Positions 1 through 8,720 are shown, counted from the stretch's first letter. The stretch is DNA of 64,000 nucleotides from Ferrovibrio xuzhouensis (GCF_042648965.1 NZ_JBHRYJ010000001.1:1364001-1428000), one strand, 5' to 3'. Numbers and translations: made by a program. The notes: generated from the letters alone by a model not told the origin.

Positions 1-561
1 GACATCGATCACCTTGCTGTCGGGCATGGTCAGGCGCCGCTTGCAGCCGCGCGCCGCATCGAGAAAACCGATCTTGAGGCTGAAATGGCGGTCGGCCCCG
101 CGCATCGGCTGGTTGGCCCGCCGCGTCCCGGCGCCGAAGCCGGCACCGGCCGCCCCGGCCCCACCACGGGTGCGCCGCATATGGCCGAAGATCTCGTCGA
201 AGATGTCTTCCGGGTTGCCCTCGAAACCGAAACCACCGGCGCCTGGGCCGGCGCCTGGGCCGGCACCGGGACCTGCGCCGGGACCGCGCGCGCCGCCATA
301 GCCGCCACTGAAGCCGCGCGCCCGCGGCTGGCCCGAGGCATCGATCTCGCCGCGGTCGAATTTGCCGCGCTTGTCGGCATCGCCGAGGATGTCGTAGGCG
401 GCGGAGATTTCCTTGAATCGTTCGGCCGCCGTGTCGTTGCCGGGATTGCGGTCGGGATGCAGTTCCTTGGCCAGCTTGCGATAGGCCTTGCGCACGTCCT
501 CGTGGCTCGCGCCGCGCGCAACGCCAAGCACCGTGTAAGGATCTCGCATTGCCGTGGTCAT
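1..561 (-). CDS. DnaJ-type co-chaperone (3' part lies outside window)
   Basis: J-domain protein that would stimulate DnaK ATPase activity in the cytoplasm. Residues about 6-70 form a J domain with the diagnostic HPD motif at 35-37. A Gly/Pro-rich linker of repeated PGAG units follows, then the start of a DnaJ C-terminal substrate-binding domain. No CxxCxGxG zinc repeats are visible in the 187 codons present, so it resembles CbpA-type rather than classic DnaJ proteins. The start is set by an ATGA overlap with the stop of the upstream Sel1 gene; a second Met sits at residue 5. It is the last gene of a three-gene minus-strand operon as far as the window shows. Confidence 0.88.
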   Translation of the reverse strand, partial: MTTAMRDPYTVLGVARGASHEDVRKAYRKLAKELHPDRNPGNDTAAERFKEISAAYDILGDADKRGKFDRGEIDASGQPRARGFSGGYGGARGPGAGPGAGPGAGPGAGGFGFEGNPEDIFDEIFGHMRRTRGGAGAAGAGFGAGTRRANQPMRGADRHFSLKIGFLDAARGCKRRLTMPDSKVIDV

Positions 562-1535
562 GGCCGGCTCGCCGGTGGGTTGCCGTCGTCCTTGTCCGGT
601 GTGGCGCCGACCAGGTCGGGCAGCGAGACGCCGCCACCGGAGACGATGGCGGAATAGAACCGGCCAAGCAAGCCGCGATCCTCGCCGGCCCCGGCCGCCG
701 GCGCCGGTGCCTCGGCAGGCTTCTCTGCAAGCTTCTCCGCGGGCTTGTCTTCTGGCGTCGCGGCAGCGGCAGGTGCCGGCGCGGCAGCGGATGGCGGCTG
801 CGGCGCAGTGGCCGCGGCAGCCGTTGGTGCGGCATCGGTCCCGGTATCCTCGCTGTGTGCCGAGCGGACCCGCGCACTGTCGCCCGCGGCCGGAGCCGGC
901 ACCGCAGCAGCCGGCACCTGTACTGCCGGCGTGGCAGCCGCGGCATTGTCCGGGCCGCGCGGCAACACGGCATCCTTCTGGGCCTTGTCGGGCGTCATCA
1001 CCAGCAGCGACAGCCGGTTCAGCGCATCGGTCTGGCCCTGCTTGGCGGCGAGATTGTACCAGCCGAGCGCGACCGGCTCGCTGGGCTCGACACCGAGGCC
1101 GAGTTCGTAGATCAAGCCCATATTATACTGTGCGACGGCATTGCCCTGACGGGCCGCCGCCTCGAACCACTTGCGCGCCGCGACATAATCCACCGGTACG
1201 CCATCGCCCTGCAGGTAGATGGCGGCGAGATTGGCCTGGGCGCGGGCAAAGCCGGCATCGGCGGCACGCTGATACCATGCAATCGCCTTGTCGATATCGC
1301 GGTCGACGCCCTGGCCCCAGCGATAGAGGTGGCCGATGTTGCGCATGGCGGCGAGGTCGCCGCCCTCGGCGAGCGGCAGCCAGGCATCGAAGGCGCCCTT
1401 GTAGTCGCCGGCTTCATAAGCCTTCACGCCATCGGCAAAGCCGGCCCAGGCCGGCGCCGGCGCCACCGTGCCGACCAGCGCCAGCGCCAGGGCACCGAAC
1501 AGGGACTGTCTCAACCAGCCAGGTCTGCGGGGCAT
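558..1535 (-). CDS. Secreted Sel1-repeat (TPR-like) protein
   Basis: A 325-aa exported scaffold protein. An N-terminal signal peptide of about 28 residues ends in APAWA-GF. Three to four Sel1/TPR-like repeats follow at about 35-170 (units such as AIAWYQRAADAGFARAQ and KWFEAAARQGNAVAQYNMG). The rest is a long low-complexity Ala/Pro-rich tail of about 100 residues and a short hydrophobic end. Sel1 repeats mediate protein-protein contacts; the partner is unknown. It starts 17 nt after the lipoprotein gene stop, and its TGA overlaps the ATG of the DnaJ gene, which argues for translational coupling. A longer frame reaching past 2000 is an out-of-frame read-through of the lipoprotein gene and was not used. 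Confidence 0.85.
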   Translation of the reverse strand: MPRRPGWLRQSLFGALALALVGTVAPAPAWAGFADGVKAYEAGDYKGAFDAWLPLAEGGDLAAMRNIGHLYRWGQGVDRDIDKAIAWYQRAADAGFARAQANLAAIYLQGDGVPVDYVAARKWFEAAARQGNAVAQYNMGLIYELGLGVEPSEPVALGWYNLAAKQGQTDALNRLSLLVMTPDKAQKDAVLPRGPDNAAAATPAVQVPAAAVPAPAAGDSARVRSAHSEDTGTDAAPTAAAATAPQPPSAAAPAPAAAATPEDKPAEKLAEKPAEAPAPAAGAGEDRGLLGRFYSAIVSGGGVSLPDLVGATPDKDDGNPPASRP

Positions 1536-1552
1536 CGCGGGGAAGCCGGACC

Positions 1553-2044
1553 TCAACTGTTGACGATCTTCCAGCTGCCGTCGGGCTGGCGGCAGGCGGT
1601 GCCATAGGCCTTTTCGGTCTTGTCGCCGATGGTGACGGTCTGCTGGAACTCGCGGCAGTAGTCGCCGTTGCTGGCGGTCCCTTCCTTGACCGGCGTCACG
1701 GTGCCGGAATGGCCGGTATCGGGATTGCGCCACGAGATGCTCTGGCCCACCGGCGCCGTGGTCGCCTTGTGGCTGGCCTGCTCCATCGCCGCCTTGTCGG
1801 CCTTGTCGAGCGAAGCGCCGATCTGGTTGCCGAGATAGGCACCGGCCAGGGCGCCGGCGGCAACGCCGACCAGCTGGCCCGTGCCCTTGCCGAACTGGGC
1901 GCCCAGCACGGCGCCGCCGATACCACCGAGCACGGTGCCGAAATCCTGCTTGTCGGGCTGCTGGCCGTTCTGACAGGCGGCAAGGCCGAGCGCAGCGGCG
2001 AGAGCGGGAATGACCAACAGGCGGGCAGGCAGACGGGTGATCAT
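1553..2044 (-). CDS. Glycine-zipper surface lipoprotein (17-kDa antigen / RT0821-like)
   Basis: A 163-aa outer-membrane lipoprotein. A type II signal peptide has the lipobox LAAC at about residue 21. A glycine-zipper segment (GGIGGAVLGAQFGKGTG...) spans about 37-75 and resembles rickettsial 17-kDa antigens. The C-terminal part holds two cysteines and a conserved SWRNPDTG motif of this family. The ATG at 2044 was chosen because AGGA lies upstream at normal spacing and the signal peptide begins there; the frame is open 21 codons further upstream but that stretch has no export signal. It is first gene of the lipoprotein-Sel1-DnaJ operon, suggesting an envelope-stress or envelope-assembly role. 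Confidence 0.85.
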   Translation of the reverse strand: MITRLPARLLVIPALAAALGLAACQNGQQPDKQDFGTVLGGIGGAVLGAQFGKGTGQLVGVAAGALAGAYLGNQIGASLDKADKAAMEQASHKATTAPVGQSISWRNPDTGHSGTVTPVKEGTASNGDYCREFQQTVTIGDKTEKAYGTACRQPDGSWKIVNS

Positions 2045-2196
2045 GATGCAATCCTCAGGGCATGACAGCGGCCGGCGCCCCTGCGCCGCCGCCGAATCCG
2101 GTGTCACAGTATATTGGTCGGGTTAACGCCCCTGCAAGACGGCGACCGGCGTCAGGTCGCCGCGGCCGGCAGGTCCGGGCGGGGCAGCAAACAGCA

Positions 2197-2222
2197 AAAC
2201 GGCCCGGATAACCGGGCCGTTT
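2197..2222 (-). terminator. Rho-independent terminator of the glucosaminidase gene
   Basis: An 11-bp perfect stem (arms 2197-2207 and 2212-2222) around an ATAA loop. On the minus strand the stem is followed by a T-rich tail (TTTTGCTGTTT). It lies 22 nt past the stop of the minus-strand gene ending at 2244. Confidence 0.85.
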
Positions 2223-2243
2223 GCCGTCACGATGACAAAACCG

Positions 2244-3458
2244 TCAGGACTTGCCGAACAGGTCGAAGCCCAGGATCGGCGAGGGCTCGTCCGCCAGCTT
2301 CGCCTCGTCGAAGGTGTCCAGGGCGTTCGAGCGCATGATCGAGCGGATGGTGCGGATGTAATCCGGCCCGCGCACCGAATAGCGCTGCAACTGCCCCGCC
2401 AGCTGATAGCTGTCGAGCGGCGAACCCTGGTCGCGCAGGGCGGCACGGCGGTCGCGGAACTCGCGGTAGCTCGTCTTGGTGTTCAGGTTGCGCATGTAGG
2501 CGGCGACCGAATTCTCCAGGCTGCGGAAGCGCTGCACCTCGTAGGTCTCGCCGTCCGGGCGATCCTCCGGCACCAGGCCGCTGCCAGCGCTCCAGGTCCA
2601 CATGCCGAAGACGGCATTGCCCGACTGGGCGAAACGCGAGGTGCCCCAGCCCGATTCCTCGATCGACTGCGCCAGGGCGAGGCCCGGCGGCACCACATCG
2701 ACACGCTCGAGCAGCTCGTTGGCATCGACGCTGTCGAGGCCATAGCGGTCGGCCAGCTGGTCGAGCCAGCGCTGGTCGCGGCCGCTCAGGCTGTCGCCGA
2801 GCTTCATGCGGTCGGCGAGCTTCTCCAGCCGCTCGCGGTCGGCCATGATGCGCTCGTTCTCGCGCAGGATATGCGGCAGCATCACCTTGATGAAGGCGCG
2901 CTTGCGCTTGTCGGTGATGCTGACATCGGCCATGTCGACCGGCAGCTTGGCCAGGAAGATGCGCGGCACTTCAAGCTGGCCGCCGGAGCTGCGGTAATCG
3001 GTCAGGTCGAAGCCCTGCTGCTCGAAGCGGGTCAGGGTCGCATCGACGGTCCGGTTGGCCTCGGTGCGCACGGCGGTGCGGTGCGGCGACAGCTGGCGCC
3101 CTTCGGCAACCCGGCGGGCGGCATCCTCGGCCGAGACGGCAGGCATGGCGGCGCGCACCGCGGCAGCGGCGTCGGCCACGGCAGTATTGCTGCTGCTGCC
3201 GGCCGGGCGCGGCTCCATGGCCGCACGCCAGTCAAGCTGGGCGATCTGGCGCAGGCGGTCGAAGGCCTCCTGCACGCCGTCACCCAGCGATGCCTGCTGT
3301 ACATCCACCTCGGGAACACGGGCCAGCTGCCGGCTCGACAGCACACCCACCCCCACTCCGGAAACCAGGCCGACGGCCAGTAACAGGCCAAAGCCGGCCA
3401 ACATCAATCTTACGTCAGATCCGATGGCAAGCAGATGCCGATCGCGATTTGGCGCCAT
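2244..3458 (-). CDS. Bax-like glucosaminidase, membrane-anchored
   Basis: A 404-aa putative peptidoglycan glucosaminidase (glycoside hydrolase 73 / Bax family). One N-terminal membrane anchor spans about residues 17-40 and is followed by a low-complexity periplasmic linker. The catalytic domain covers about 205-385. It holds the family signature AQSIEESGWGTSRFAQ with the presumed catalytic Glu, then GNAVFGMWTW and the downstream YMRNLNT...F region. It would cleave N-acetylglucosaminyl bonds in the cell wall. The gene stands alone between the lipoprotein operon and the NifU-type gene and has its own terminator. The start ATG gives a basic N-terminus before the anchor, as expected for an N-in membrane protein. 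Confidence 0.85.
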   Translation of the reverse strand: MAPNRDRHLLAIGSDVRLMLAGFGLLLAVGLVSGVGVGVLSSRQLARVPEVDVQQASLGDGVQEAFDRLRQIAQLDWRAAMEPRPAGSSSNTAVADAAAAVRAAMPAVSAEDAARRVAEGRQLSPHRTAVRTEANRTVDATLTRFEQQGFDLTDYRSSGGQLEVPRIFLAKLPVDMADVSITDKRKRAFIKVMLPHILRENERIMADRERLEKLADRMKLGDSLSGRDQRWLDQLADRYGLDSVDANELLERVDVVPPGLALAQSIEESGWGTSRFAQSGNAVFGMWTWSAGSGLVPEDRPDGETYEVQRFRSLENSVAAYMRNLNTKTSYREFRDRRAALRDQGSPLDSYQLAGQLQRYSVRGPDYIRTIRSIMRSNALDTFDEAKLADEPSPILGFDLFGKS

Positions 3459-3602
3459 GGGCTAACCTCCACAGTTCTCGACGCCGTAACAATCGGTGCA
3501 GCCGACATGACATCGTCGGGCACACCGGGCGCCGCCCTTGTGCGATCCCCCACCAGGAAACGCGTGGACCGTACGGCTCTGCCCCGAGCCGGCCGGCTAT
3601 GA

Positions 3603-4163
3603 CTACACAGCCCGGACTTCAGTCACTTCCGGGACGTAATGCTTCAGCATGTTCTCGATGCCGTAGCGCAAAGTTGCCGTCGAACTCGGGCAACCGGCAC
3701 AGGAGCCCTGCATATGCAGGAGGACGACACCGCGGTCGAAACCGCGAAAGACGATGTCGCCCCCATCCTGGGCCACAGCGGGACGCACCCGCGTATCAAT
3801 CAGTTCCTTAATCTGCAGTACAAGCTCGCGGTCAGCGGGATCATACTGCTCGTCGGCGCCATCGACGGCGGCCGGCGAACTGGTCATGACCGGCAGCCCG
3901 GTCATGAAATGCTCCATGATGGCACCCAGCAGGGCCGGCTTCAGCTCGGTCCAGTCGCGGGTGCCAGCCTTGGTGACGGTGACGAAATCCGCGCCCAGGA
4001 ATACCCCCTCGACGCCAGGCACCGTAAACAGGCGGCTGGCCAGCGGCGAGGCCTCGGCATCCGCGGCGGCAATGAAGTTGACACTGGCCTCCGGCAGCAC
4101 GTCGCGGCCGGGCAGGAACTTCAGGGTCGCCGGGTTCGGCGTGGTTTCGGTCTGGATAAACAT
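3603..4163 (-). CDS. NifU-domain Fe-S cluster carrier (Nfu type)
   Basis: A 186-aa cytoplasmic Fe-S scaffold/carrier. An Nfu N-terminal domain (FIQTETTPNPATLKF, the family signature) occupies about 1-90. A C-terminal NifU domain follows with the cluster-binding CAGC at residues 155-158. The ATG at 4163 was chosen because the FIQTETTPNP signature immediately follows it; the frame extends upstream but is unrelated to the family. In many alphaproteobacteria this gene neighbours the universal stress protein and trpS genes. Here three unrelated plus-strand genes separate them. Confidence 0.93.
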   Translation of the reverse strand: MFIQTETTPNPATLKFLPGRDVLPEASVNFIAAADAEASPLASRLFTVPGVEGVFLGADFVTVTKAGTRDWTELKPALLGAIMEHFMTGLPVMTSSPAAVDGADEQYDPADRELVLQIKELIDTRVRPAVAQDGGDIVFRGFDRGVVLLHMQGSCAGCPSSTATLRYGIENMLKHYVPEVTEVRAV

Positions 4164-4296
4164 GATGGGTCCGTTCAAGGCCACTGGAAATTGGTCACCG
4201 GGTCTACAAATATCAAGGACGAAGACTGTGGCGAATCGTGGGCAAGGTAACAAAGCTGCGTGATTTACCCAGCAACTGGAAAGATTTTTAACCAAT

Positions 4297-5607
4297 GTGG
4301 ATAAAATCGAGGGTTATCCCCAGGGCAGGCCTGGGGTGAGCGGGGACCCGGCAGCGGTGGAACGGCTGCCCAGCTGGCCCGATTCGCGCCTCCGGCTGAC
4401 CCCGGCGGCCCGCTGGCTGCTCGATCACAACGGCGAAGTCATGCCGATGGCCGACCTGATCGAGGGATTCTGCCGCCATCTGCTCGACGAGGGTATCCCG
4501 CTGCTGCGGGTCAGCACCGGCCTGCCCTCGATGCACCCCCAGACCTTCACCCGCGGCTTCACCTGGACCCGCGGCCAGGGGGTTTCCGTCATCGTGCGCG
4601 GCCATGACGTGCGCCAGTCGCCCGAATACCTCAACAGCCCGGTGCATGTGATCCACCAGGGCGCCGCGGCGGTGCGCCGCCGGCTCGATATTCCCGACGC
4701 GCCGCTCGATTTCGGCGTGCTGGAGGATCTGAAAGCCATCGGCGCCACCGACTATATCGCCCTGCCCATGCGATTCACCCAGGGCCCGGGCATGAGCCAT
4801 GACGGCCGCTCCAACATTTCCTTCATGAGCTTCGTGGCCGACCGGGCCGGCGGCTTCCGGGCCGAGGAACTGAGCTACCTGATGGAGCTGATGCCGCTGA
4901 TCGCGCTGCGCCTCGAACTCGAGGCCGGCCGGCGCATGACCAAGGACCTGCTGACCACCTATCTGGGCCGCGGCCCGGCCAAGCGGGTGCTGAAGGGCGA
5001 TTTCATGCGCGGCCGCGGCTACGAGGCCGAGGCCGCCATCTGGCTGTCGGACCTGCGCGGCTTCACCGCCTATTCCGACCGCCATGCCCCGCAGCAGGTG
5101 GTCGCCACGCTGGACGACTATTTCGACGCCATGGCCGGCCCGGTGCAGGCCCATGGCGGCGAGGTGCTGAAATTCATCGGCGACGGCCTGCTGGCGATCT
5201 TCCGGGTCGATCCGGACGGTGGCGGCCGCGCCGAGGCCTGCCACCGGGCGATGGAGGCCGCCCGCCAGGCCTTCACCGAACTGCACGAACTGAACCAGGG
5301 CCGTGCCATCGGCGGCGAGGCGGCGCTGCGCATCGGCCTCGCCCTGCATGTCGGCCGCGTGGTGTTCGGCAACATCGGCGCCAAGGACCGGCTGGACTTC
5401 ACCGTGATCGGCCGTGCCGTCAACGAGGTGGCGCGCGTCGAGGCGATGACCAAGGTGCTGAACCGGCCGCTGCTGACCTCGGCCGCCTTCGCCGCCGAAG
5501 TGACCGACCATCCGATCGAATCGCTCGGCTTTCACGGCCTGCGCGGCGTGCAGGAACCGCAGGAGCTGTTCGGCCTGCCGCAGCGCATCCTCGCGGGCTA
5601 CGACTAG
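4297..5607 (+). CDS. Class III adenylate/guanylate cyclase
   Basis: A soluble signalling enzyme of up to 436 aa that would form cAMP or cGMP. The N-terminal 230 residues form an uncharacterised sensory region without membrane segments. The cyclase domain covers about 240-430. It has both metal aspartates (in SDLRGFT and GDGLLAIF), the purine-recognition Lys in VLKFIGDG and the Asn/Arg pair in VNEVARVE, so it looks catalytically complete. The GTG at 4297 is the first possible start, with a weak GGAAAG about 13 nt upstream; the true start could lie further in. It is divergent from the Nfu gene and precedes rutB. Confidence 0.87.
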   Translation: MDKIEGYPQGRPGVSGDPAAVERLPSWPDSRLRLTPAARWLLDHNGEVMPMADLIEGFCRHLLDEGIPLLRVSTGLPSMHPQTFTRGFTWTRGQGVSVIVRGHDVRQSPEYLNSPVHVIHQGAAAVRRRLDIPDAPLDFGVLEDLKAIGATDYIALPMRFTQGPGMSHDGRSNISFMSFVADRAGGFRAEELSYLMELMPLIALRLELEAGRRMTKDLLTTYLGRGPAKRVLKGDFMRGRGYEAEAAIWLSDLRGFTAYSDRHAPQQVVATLDDYFDAMAGPVQAHGGEVLKFIGDGLLAIFRVDPDGGGRAEACHRAMEAARQAFTELHELNQGRAIGGEAALRIGLALHVGRVVFGNIGAKDRLDFTVIGRAVNEVARVEAMTKVLNRPLLTSAAFAAEVTDHPIESLGFHGLRGVQEPQELFGLPQRILAGYD

Positions 5608-5639
5608 GCGCCGCCCGGACAGGACCAGACAGATAGGCG

Positions 5640-5657
5640 CTGGCACGCATCCTGCTT
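5640..5657 (+). promoter_or_regulatory. Sigma-54 (RpoN) -24/-12 promoter for rutB
   Basis: The sequence CTGGCACGCATCCTGCTT matches the consensus YTGGCACG-N4-TTGCW with one mismatch. The invariant GG (5642-5643) and GC (5654-5655) are exactly 10 nt apart. Transcription would begin near 5667, giving a leader of about 23 nt with CGGAG before the ATG at 5690. No clear NtrC site was recognised upstream, which is coding sequence. Confidence 0.75.
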
Positions 5658-5689
5658 GGATTGACGGAGCCCAAGACACGGAGTCCGCC

Positions 5690-6445
5690 ATGACCGATGC
5701 CTCCAGCACCAACCCTATGCCCGCCGGCTATGCGCCCGAGCACGCCGATGGCCGCCTGGTCACCCTGCCGGCCCGGCCGGAGCCGCTGCGGCTGAAGCCG
5801 GCGGAAACGGCGCTGGTAATCGTCGACATGCAGAATGCCTATGCTTCGCCCGGCGGCTACCTCGATCTTGCCGGTTTTGACATCAGTGGCGCCGCGGCGG
5901 CAACCGGGCAGATCGCCAGGGCCGCCGCCGCCGCGCGCGCCGCCGGCATTCCGGTGATCTATTTCCAGAACGGCTGGGATGCCGGCTACGCTGAAGCCGG
6001 CGGGCCCGGCTCGCCCAACTGGCACAAGTCGAATGCGCTGAAGACCATGCGCCGGCAGCCCGACCTGCAGGGCAAACTGCTCGCCAAGGGCGGCTGGGAT
6101 TATGCGCTGGTCGATGCGCTGGCGCCGCAGCCCGGCGACATGGTGATCGCCAAGAGCCGCTACAGCGGCTTTTTCAACACCGGCATCGACAGCTTCCTGC
6201 GGGCGCGCGGCATCCGCACGCTGGTGTTTACCGGCATCGCCACCAACGTCTGCGTCGAATCCTCGCTGCGCGACGCCTTCCATCTGGAGTATTTCGGCGT
6301 GGTGCTGGCCGATGCCACCCATCAGGCCGGACCCGACTACATCCAGCAGGCGGCGCTGTACAACATCGAGACGTTTTTCGGCTGGGTCAGCAGCGTCGCC
6401 GATTTCTGCGGGACGATCGGTCAGGTCAGCCCCTCCGGAAAGTAG
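5690..6445 (+). CDS. rutB: Ureidoacrylate amidohydrolase RutB (orphan)
   Basis: A 251-aa cysteine hydrolase of the isochorismatase fold. In the pyrimidine (Rut) catabolic pathway it releases ammonia and CO2 from ureidoacrylate. The catalytic triad is visible as Asp46 (VDMQNAY), Lys155 (AKSRYSGF) and Cys188 (TNVCVES). From memory, long blocks match E. coli RutB closely (GGYLDLAGFD, GGPGSPN, HKSNALKTMR, ATHQAGP, NIETFFGW), so the specific name is justified. No other rut gene lies in the window. A strong sigma-54-type promoter sits 32-50 nt upstream, matching the nitrogen control known for the E. coli rut operon. Confidence 0.92.
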   Translation: MTDASSTNPMPAGYAPEHADGRLVTLPARPEPLRLKPAETALVIVDMQNAYASPGGYLDLAGFDISGAAAATGQIARAAAAARAAGIPVIYFQNGWDAGYAEAGGPGSPNWHKSNALKTMRRQPDLQGKLLAKGGWDYALVDALAPQPGDMVIAKSRYSGFFNTGIDSFLRARGIRTLVFTGIATNVCVESSLRDAFHLEYFGVVLADATHQAGPDYIQQAALYNIETFFGWVSSVADFCGTIGQVSPSGK

Positions 6446-6520
6446 CCTGCATACGCACCGTCAGTCCGTTTTTGCAGATGGCGCTTGTCCGCCGCCCGGC
6501 GCGGCGCGACAGTGGCAGTC

Positions 6521-7063
6521 ATGTCGGAGCAGACGCCACAGACCGTTACCGACGCCAGGCTCAGTCACGCGCTGTCCTGCTGGCAGCACTGGCGTTGCAA
6601 CCACGACTGGCCGACGCGCGCCGATATCGATTCTGACGAGCTGCGCCTGCTGTTGCCCAATCTGTATGTAGTGGAAGCCGTCGACGGCGGCCGGCGCTTC
6701 CGTTACGTGCTGGCCGGCGCCACCATTCGCAACACACTGCACTTCGAGTTGAGCGGCCGCTATTTCGACGAGCTGTTCCAGGGCGATATTCTTGAACGCA
6801 ACATGGCCGCCTATCACGCCGTGATCGGCGGCCGGGGTGAGTATGCCATCCAGCGCTGGGAACAGCGCGGCCGGCCGGTGATCCGTTTCCGCCGCCTGCT
6901 GCTGCCACTGGCCAGCGACCGCCAATGCATCGACGGCGTGCTCGGCTTCGCTCTGTATGACCTGCTGCCCGATCACGACGGCAAACCGATCGACCACATC
7001 CATGATCCGGTCACCATCGTGCCGGAACAGGAAGCCATCCTCGACCTGAACCCGCCGGCTTAG
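6521..7063 (+). CDS. PAS-domain protein (PAS_5 type)
   Basis: A 180-aa single-domain protein of the alphaproteobacterial PAS_5 type. It has the typical opening (CWQHWR...LLPNLYVVEAVDGGRRFRYVLAG) and a PAS core ending near LGFALYDLL. It has no output domain and no membrane segment. Such proteins are usually of unknown function and may bind a small ligand. The ATG at 6521 is preferred to one 12 codons upstream because the PAS homology starts just after it; the RBS is weak. Its TAG overlaps the stop codon of the convergent universal stress gene, so no terminator fits between them. Confidence 0.8.
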   Translation: MSEQTPQTVTDARLSHALSCWQHWRCNHDWPTRADIDSDELRLLLPNLYVVEAVDGGRRFRYVLAGATIRNTLHFELSGRYFDELFQGDILERNMAAYHAVIGGRGEYAIQRWEQRGRPVIRFRRLLLPLASDRQCIDGVLGFALYDLLPDHDGKPIDHIHDPVTIVPEQEAILDLNPPA

Positions 7064-7560
7064 GTCAGGCGGTCGATCTGCTCGTCGGTCAGGCTGCCCG
7101 GCACCACGGTGATCGGGAAGCTGAGGTCGCCGGCCATCTGCCCGGCCAGCGCGGTGACCAGCGGTCCCGGCCCCTGCCCGCCCGGTGCGGCGGCCAGCAC
7201 CAGCATGCGGATATCCGGATCGGCATCGATCAGCGCCAGCACCTCCTCGCGCACCATGCCCTCGCGGATCACCAGCTCCGGCATCAGGCCGGATTCCTTG
7301 TTGACCTGTTCGGCCAGCGTCTGCAGCAGGCCTTCCGCCGCTTCATGGGCCTCCGAGCGCATGATCTCGGCGACACCGGCCCATTGCTGGAAATCCACCG
7401 GCTCGACCACGCGCAGCAGCACCACGCCGCAGCGGATGTTGCGCGCCCGACGCGTGGCATAGCGCAGGGCGACGCGCGACTCCTGGGTGTCGTCGACCAC
7501 CACAAGGAATTTGCTGCGCCGTTTGGCTTCGGTTTTTGCGGCGGTCGCCGTGTCGCTCAT
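7060..7560 (-). CDS. Universal stress protein, UspA family
   Basis: A 166-aa cytoplasmic single Usp domain. A charged N-terminal tail precedes the first strand (FLVVVDDTQESRVALRYA), followed by the alternating alpha/beta pattern and a C-terminal LSFPITVVPG strand. The ATP-binding GxxG loop is modified (AAAPGGQGPGPLV), so nucleotide binding is uncertain. It lies downstream of DUF2333 and trpS on the same strand, an arrangement common in Rhodospirillales. Its 3' end overlaps the PAS gene tail by 4 nt. Confidence 0.88.
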   Translation of the reverse strand: MSDTATAAKTEAKRRSKFLVVVDDTQESRVALRYATRRARNIRCGVVLLRVVEPVDFQQWAGVAEIMRSEAHEAAEGLLQTLAEQVNKESGLMPELVIREGMVREEVLALIDADPDIRMLVLAAAPGGQGPGPLVTALAGQMAGDLSFPITVVPGSLTDEQIDRLT

Positions 7561-7699
7561 GGGATCAGGTTGCCATCAACGCCCGGGGGCAGGCAATGCT
7601 TCTCTTTGCATGCATTGTCACGGTTGCTCCGGTTCCGGCCATCCCGTTCATTCCATTCCGTAAAACCGGCAATCCGGCCCCGGTCACTTCTGCAGCCGG

Positions 7700-8659
7700 T
7701 CATTTCTGCAGGATGTTGACGATCTCGTAGATCTGGGTGCGGGCGCGCTCGACATAGAAGCCCATCGAGGCGAGGTGGTTGGGCAGGATCACCGCATCGG
7801 TGGCGGCATTCGAGACGACCAGCGGATGCAGTGCGGCGGCGCCGGCAAACGACGACATCATCTGGTCCCAGGCGCCGCCGAGCTCGCGGTCGCGAATCAC
7901 ATTGGAAAAATCCTGCCGCAGTTCACGCAGCAGCAGGTCATAGGCATACATCTGCCCCTTGACGCTGTAGAAGACGTCGTCGCTCTGCCAGTCGATCCAC
8001 AGATGGCTGCCTTCGCGGATGCGGCTGTCCAGCGCCGCCGAGGAAGACCCGATATCGAGCGCGATGCGCTCCAGCGTGGCCTGCAGGTTGTCGCCGCGGC
8101 GCTCGAAGATCGCCTTGTCCTGCGCCAGCCGGCTGTTGTAGTTGAGCAGCGCGCGGCGCGCCTTGCGATACTGGTCTTCCGATTTCGCGGTCGGCAGCAG
8201 CGAGGTGGAAAAATCGAAGGTCCACTTGGTGCCGGAATATTGCAGCAGGCCGGCGGCTTCCTGCAGGTCGGTGTCGGTCTGGCTGGAGCCGCGCGTGCGG
8301 CCGATCTGGTCGACCATCTGGAAGGCGAAGCGGCCAAGCGCATGGATCATGCCGAGCTGGTAGTTCGGCATGTTGTCGAGCATCGAGCCCGGCATGAAAA
8401 AGGGATCGTTGGCGACCCAGCCGGTGTGGTTGACCTCGCGGTCGATCAGCGCGGCGGCCATCGCCACCGCGCGGCTGCCGCTCTGCGCGCCCTCGGTTGC
8501 CGGAATCTGATAGTCGAGATTGTCGTCGATCTTGTGGGCCAGCAGCATGCCGACCGGGTAATACAGCCCGAAGACCAGCACCGCCGCGATGGCGGCGAAC
8601 AACGGCCAGCGGCCGCGCAGGCGCGCGAGAAATCCGGGAGAGCTGTCGGGATCGGTCAT
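7700..8659 (-). CDS. DUF2333 family membrane-anchored protein
   Basis: A 319-aa protein of the DUF2333 family, function unknown. A basic cytoplasmic N-terminus leads into one transmembrane helix at about residues 17-40. The remaining chain is predicted periplasmic and mostly helical, with the family blocks INREVN-like (LIDREVNHTGW), WVANDPFFMP and DFSTSLLPTAKSEDQYR. The ATG at 8659 was chosen because the anchor is correctly placed; an upstream in-frame start would cross the trpS terminator. The 138 nt between it and the usp gene hold no recognisable feature. Confidence 0.87.
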   Translation of the reverse strand: MTDPDSSPGFLARLRGRWPLFAAIAAVLVFGLYYPVGMLLAHKIDDNLDYQIPATEGAQSGSRAVAMAAALIDREVNHTGWVANDPFFMPGSMLDNMPNYQLGMIHALGRFAFQMVDQIGRTRGSSQTDTDLQEAAGLLQYSGTKWTFDFSTSLLPTAKSEDQYRKARRALLNYNSRLAQDKAIFERRGDNLQATLERIALDIGSSSAALDSRIREGSHLWIDWQSDDVFYSVKGQMYAYDLLLRELRQDFSNVIRDRELGGAWDQMMSSFAGAAALHPLVVSNAATDAVILPNHLASMGFYVERARTQIYEIVNILQK

Positions 8660-8691
8660 GGTGGCCGGGTGTCCATACGGGGAAAGAGAAA

Positions 8692-8720
8692 GGGCGGACC
8701 CCACGAATGTGGGCCCGCCC
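8692..8720 (-). terminator. Rho-independent terminator of trpS
   Basis: An imperfect GC-rich hairpin (GGGCGG...CCCAC / GTGGG...CCGCCC around GAAT), followed on the minus strand by CCCTTTCTCTTTCC. It is 47 nt past the trpS stop and separates it from the DUF2333 gene. Confidence 0.78.

Noticed and set aside
235..290. Tandem DNA repeat (GCCTGGGCCGGC-like units)
   Set aside because: It is the coding sequence of the Gly/Pro-rich DnaJ linker, in frame.
558..2051. Single 497-aa frame covering both the Sel1 gene and the lipoprotein region
   Set aside because: The upstream half is an Arg/Gln-rich out-of-frame shadow of the lipoprotein gene; a signal peptide and normal start lie at 1535.
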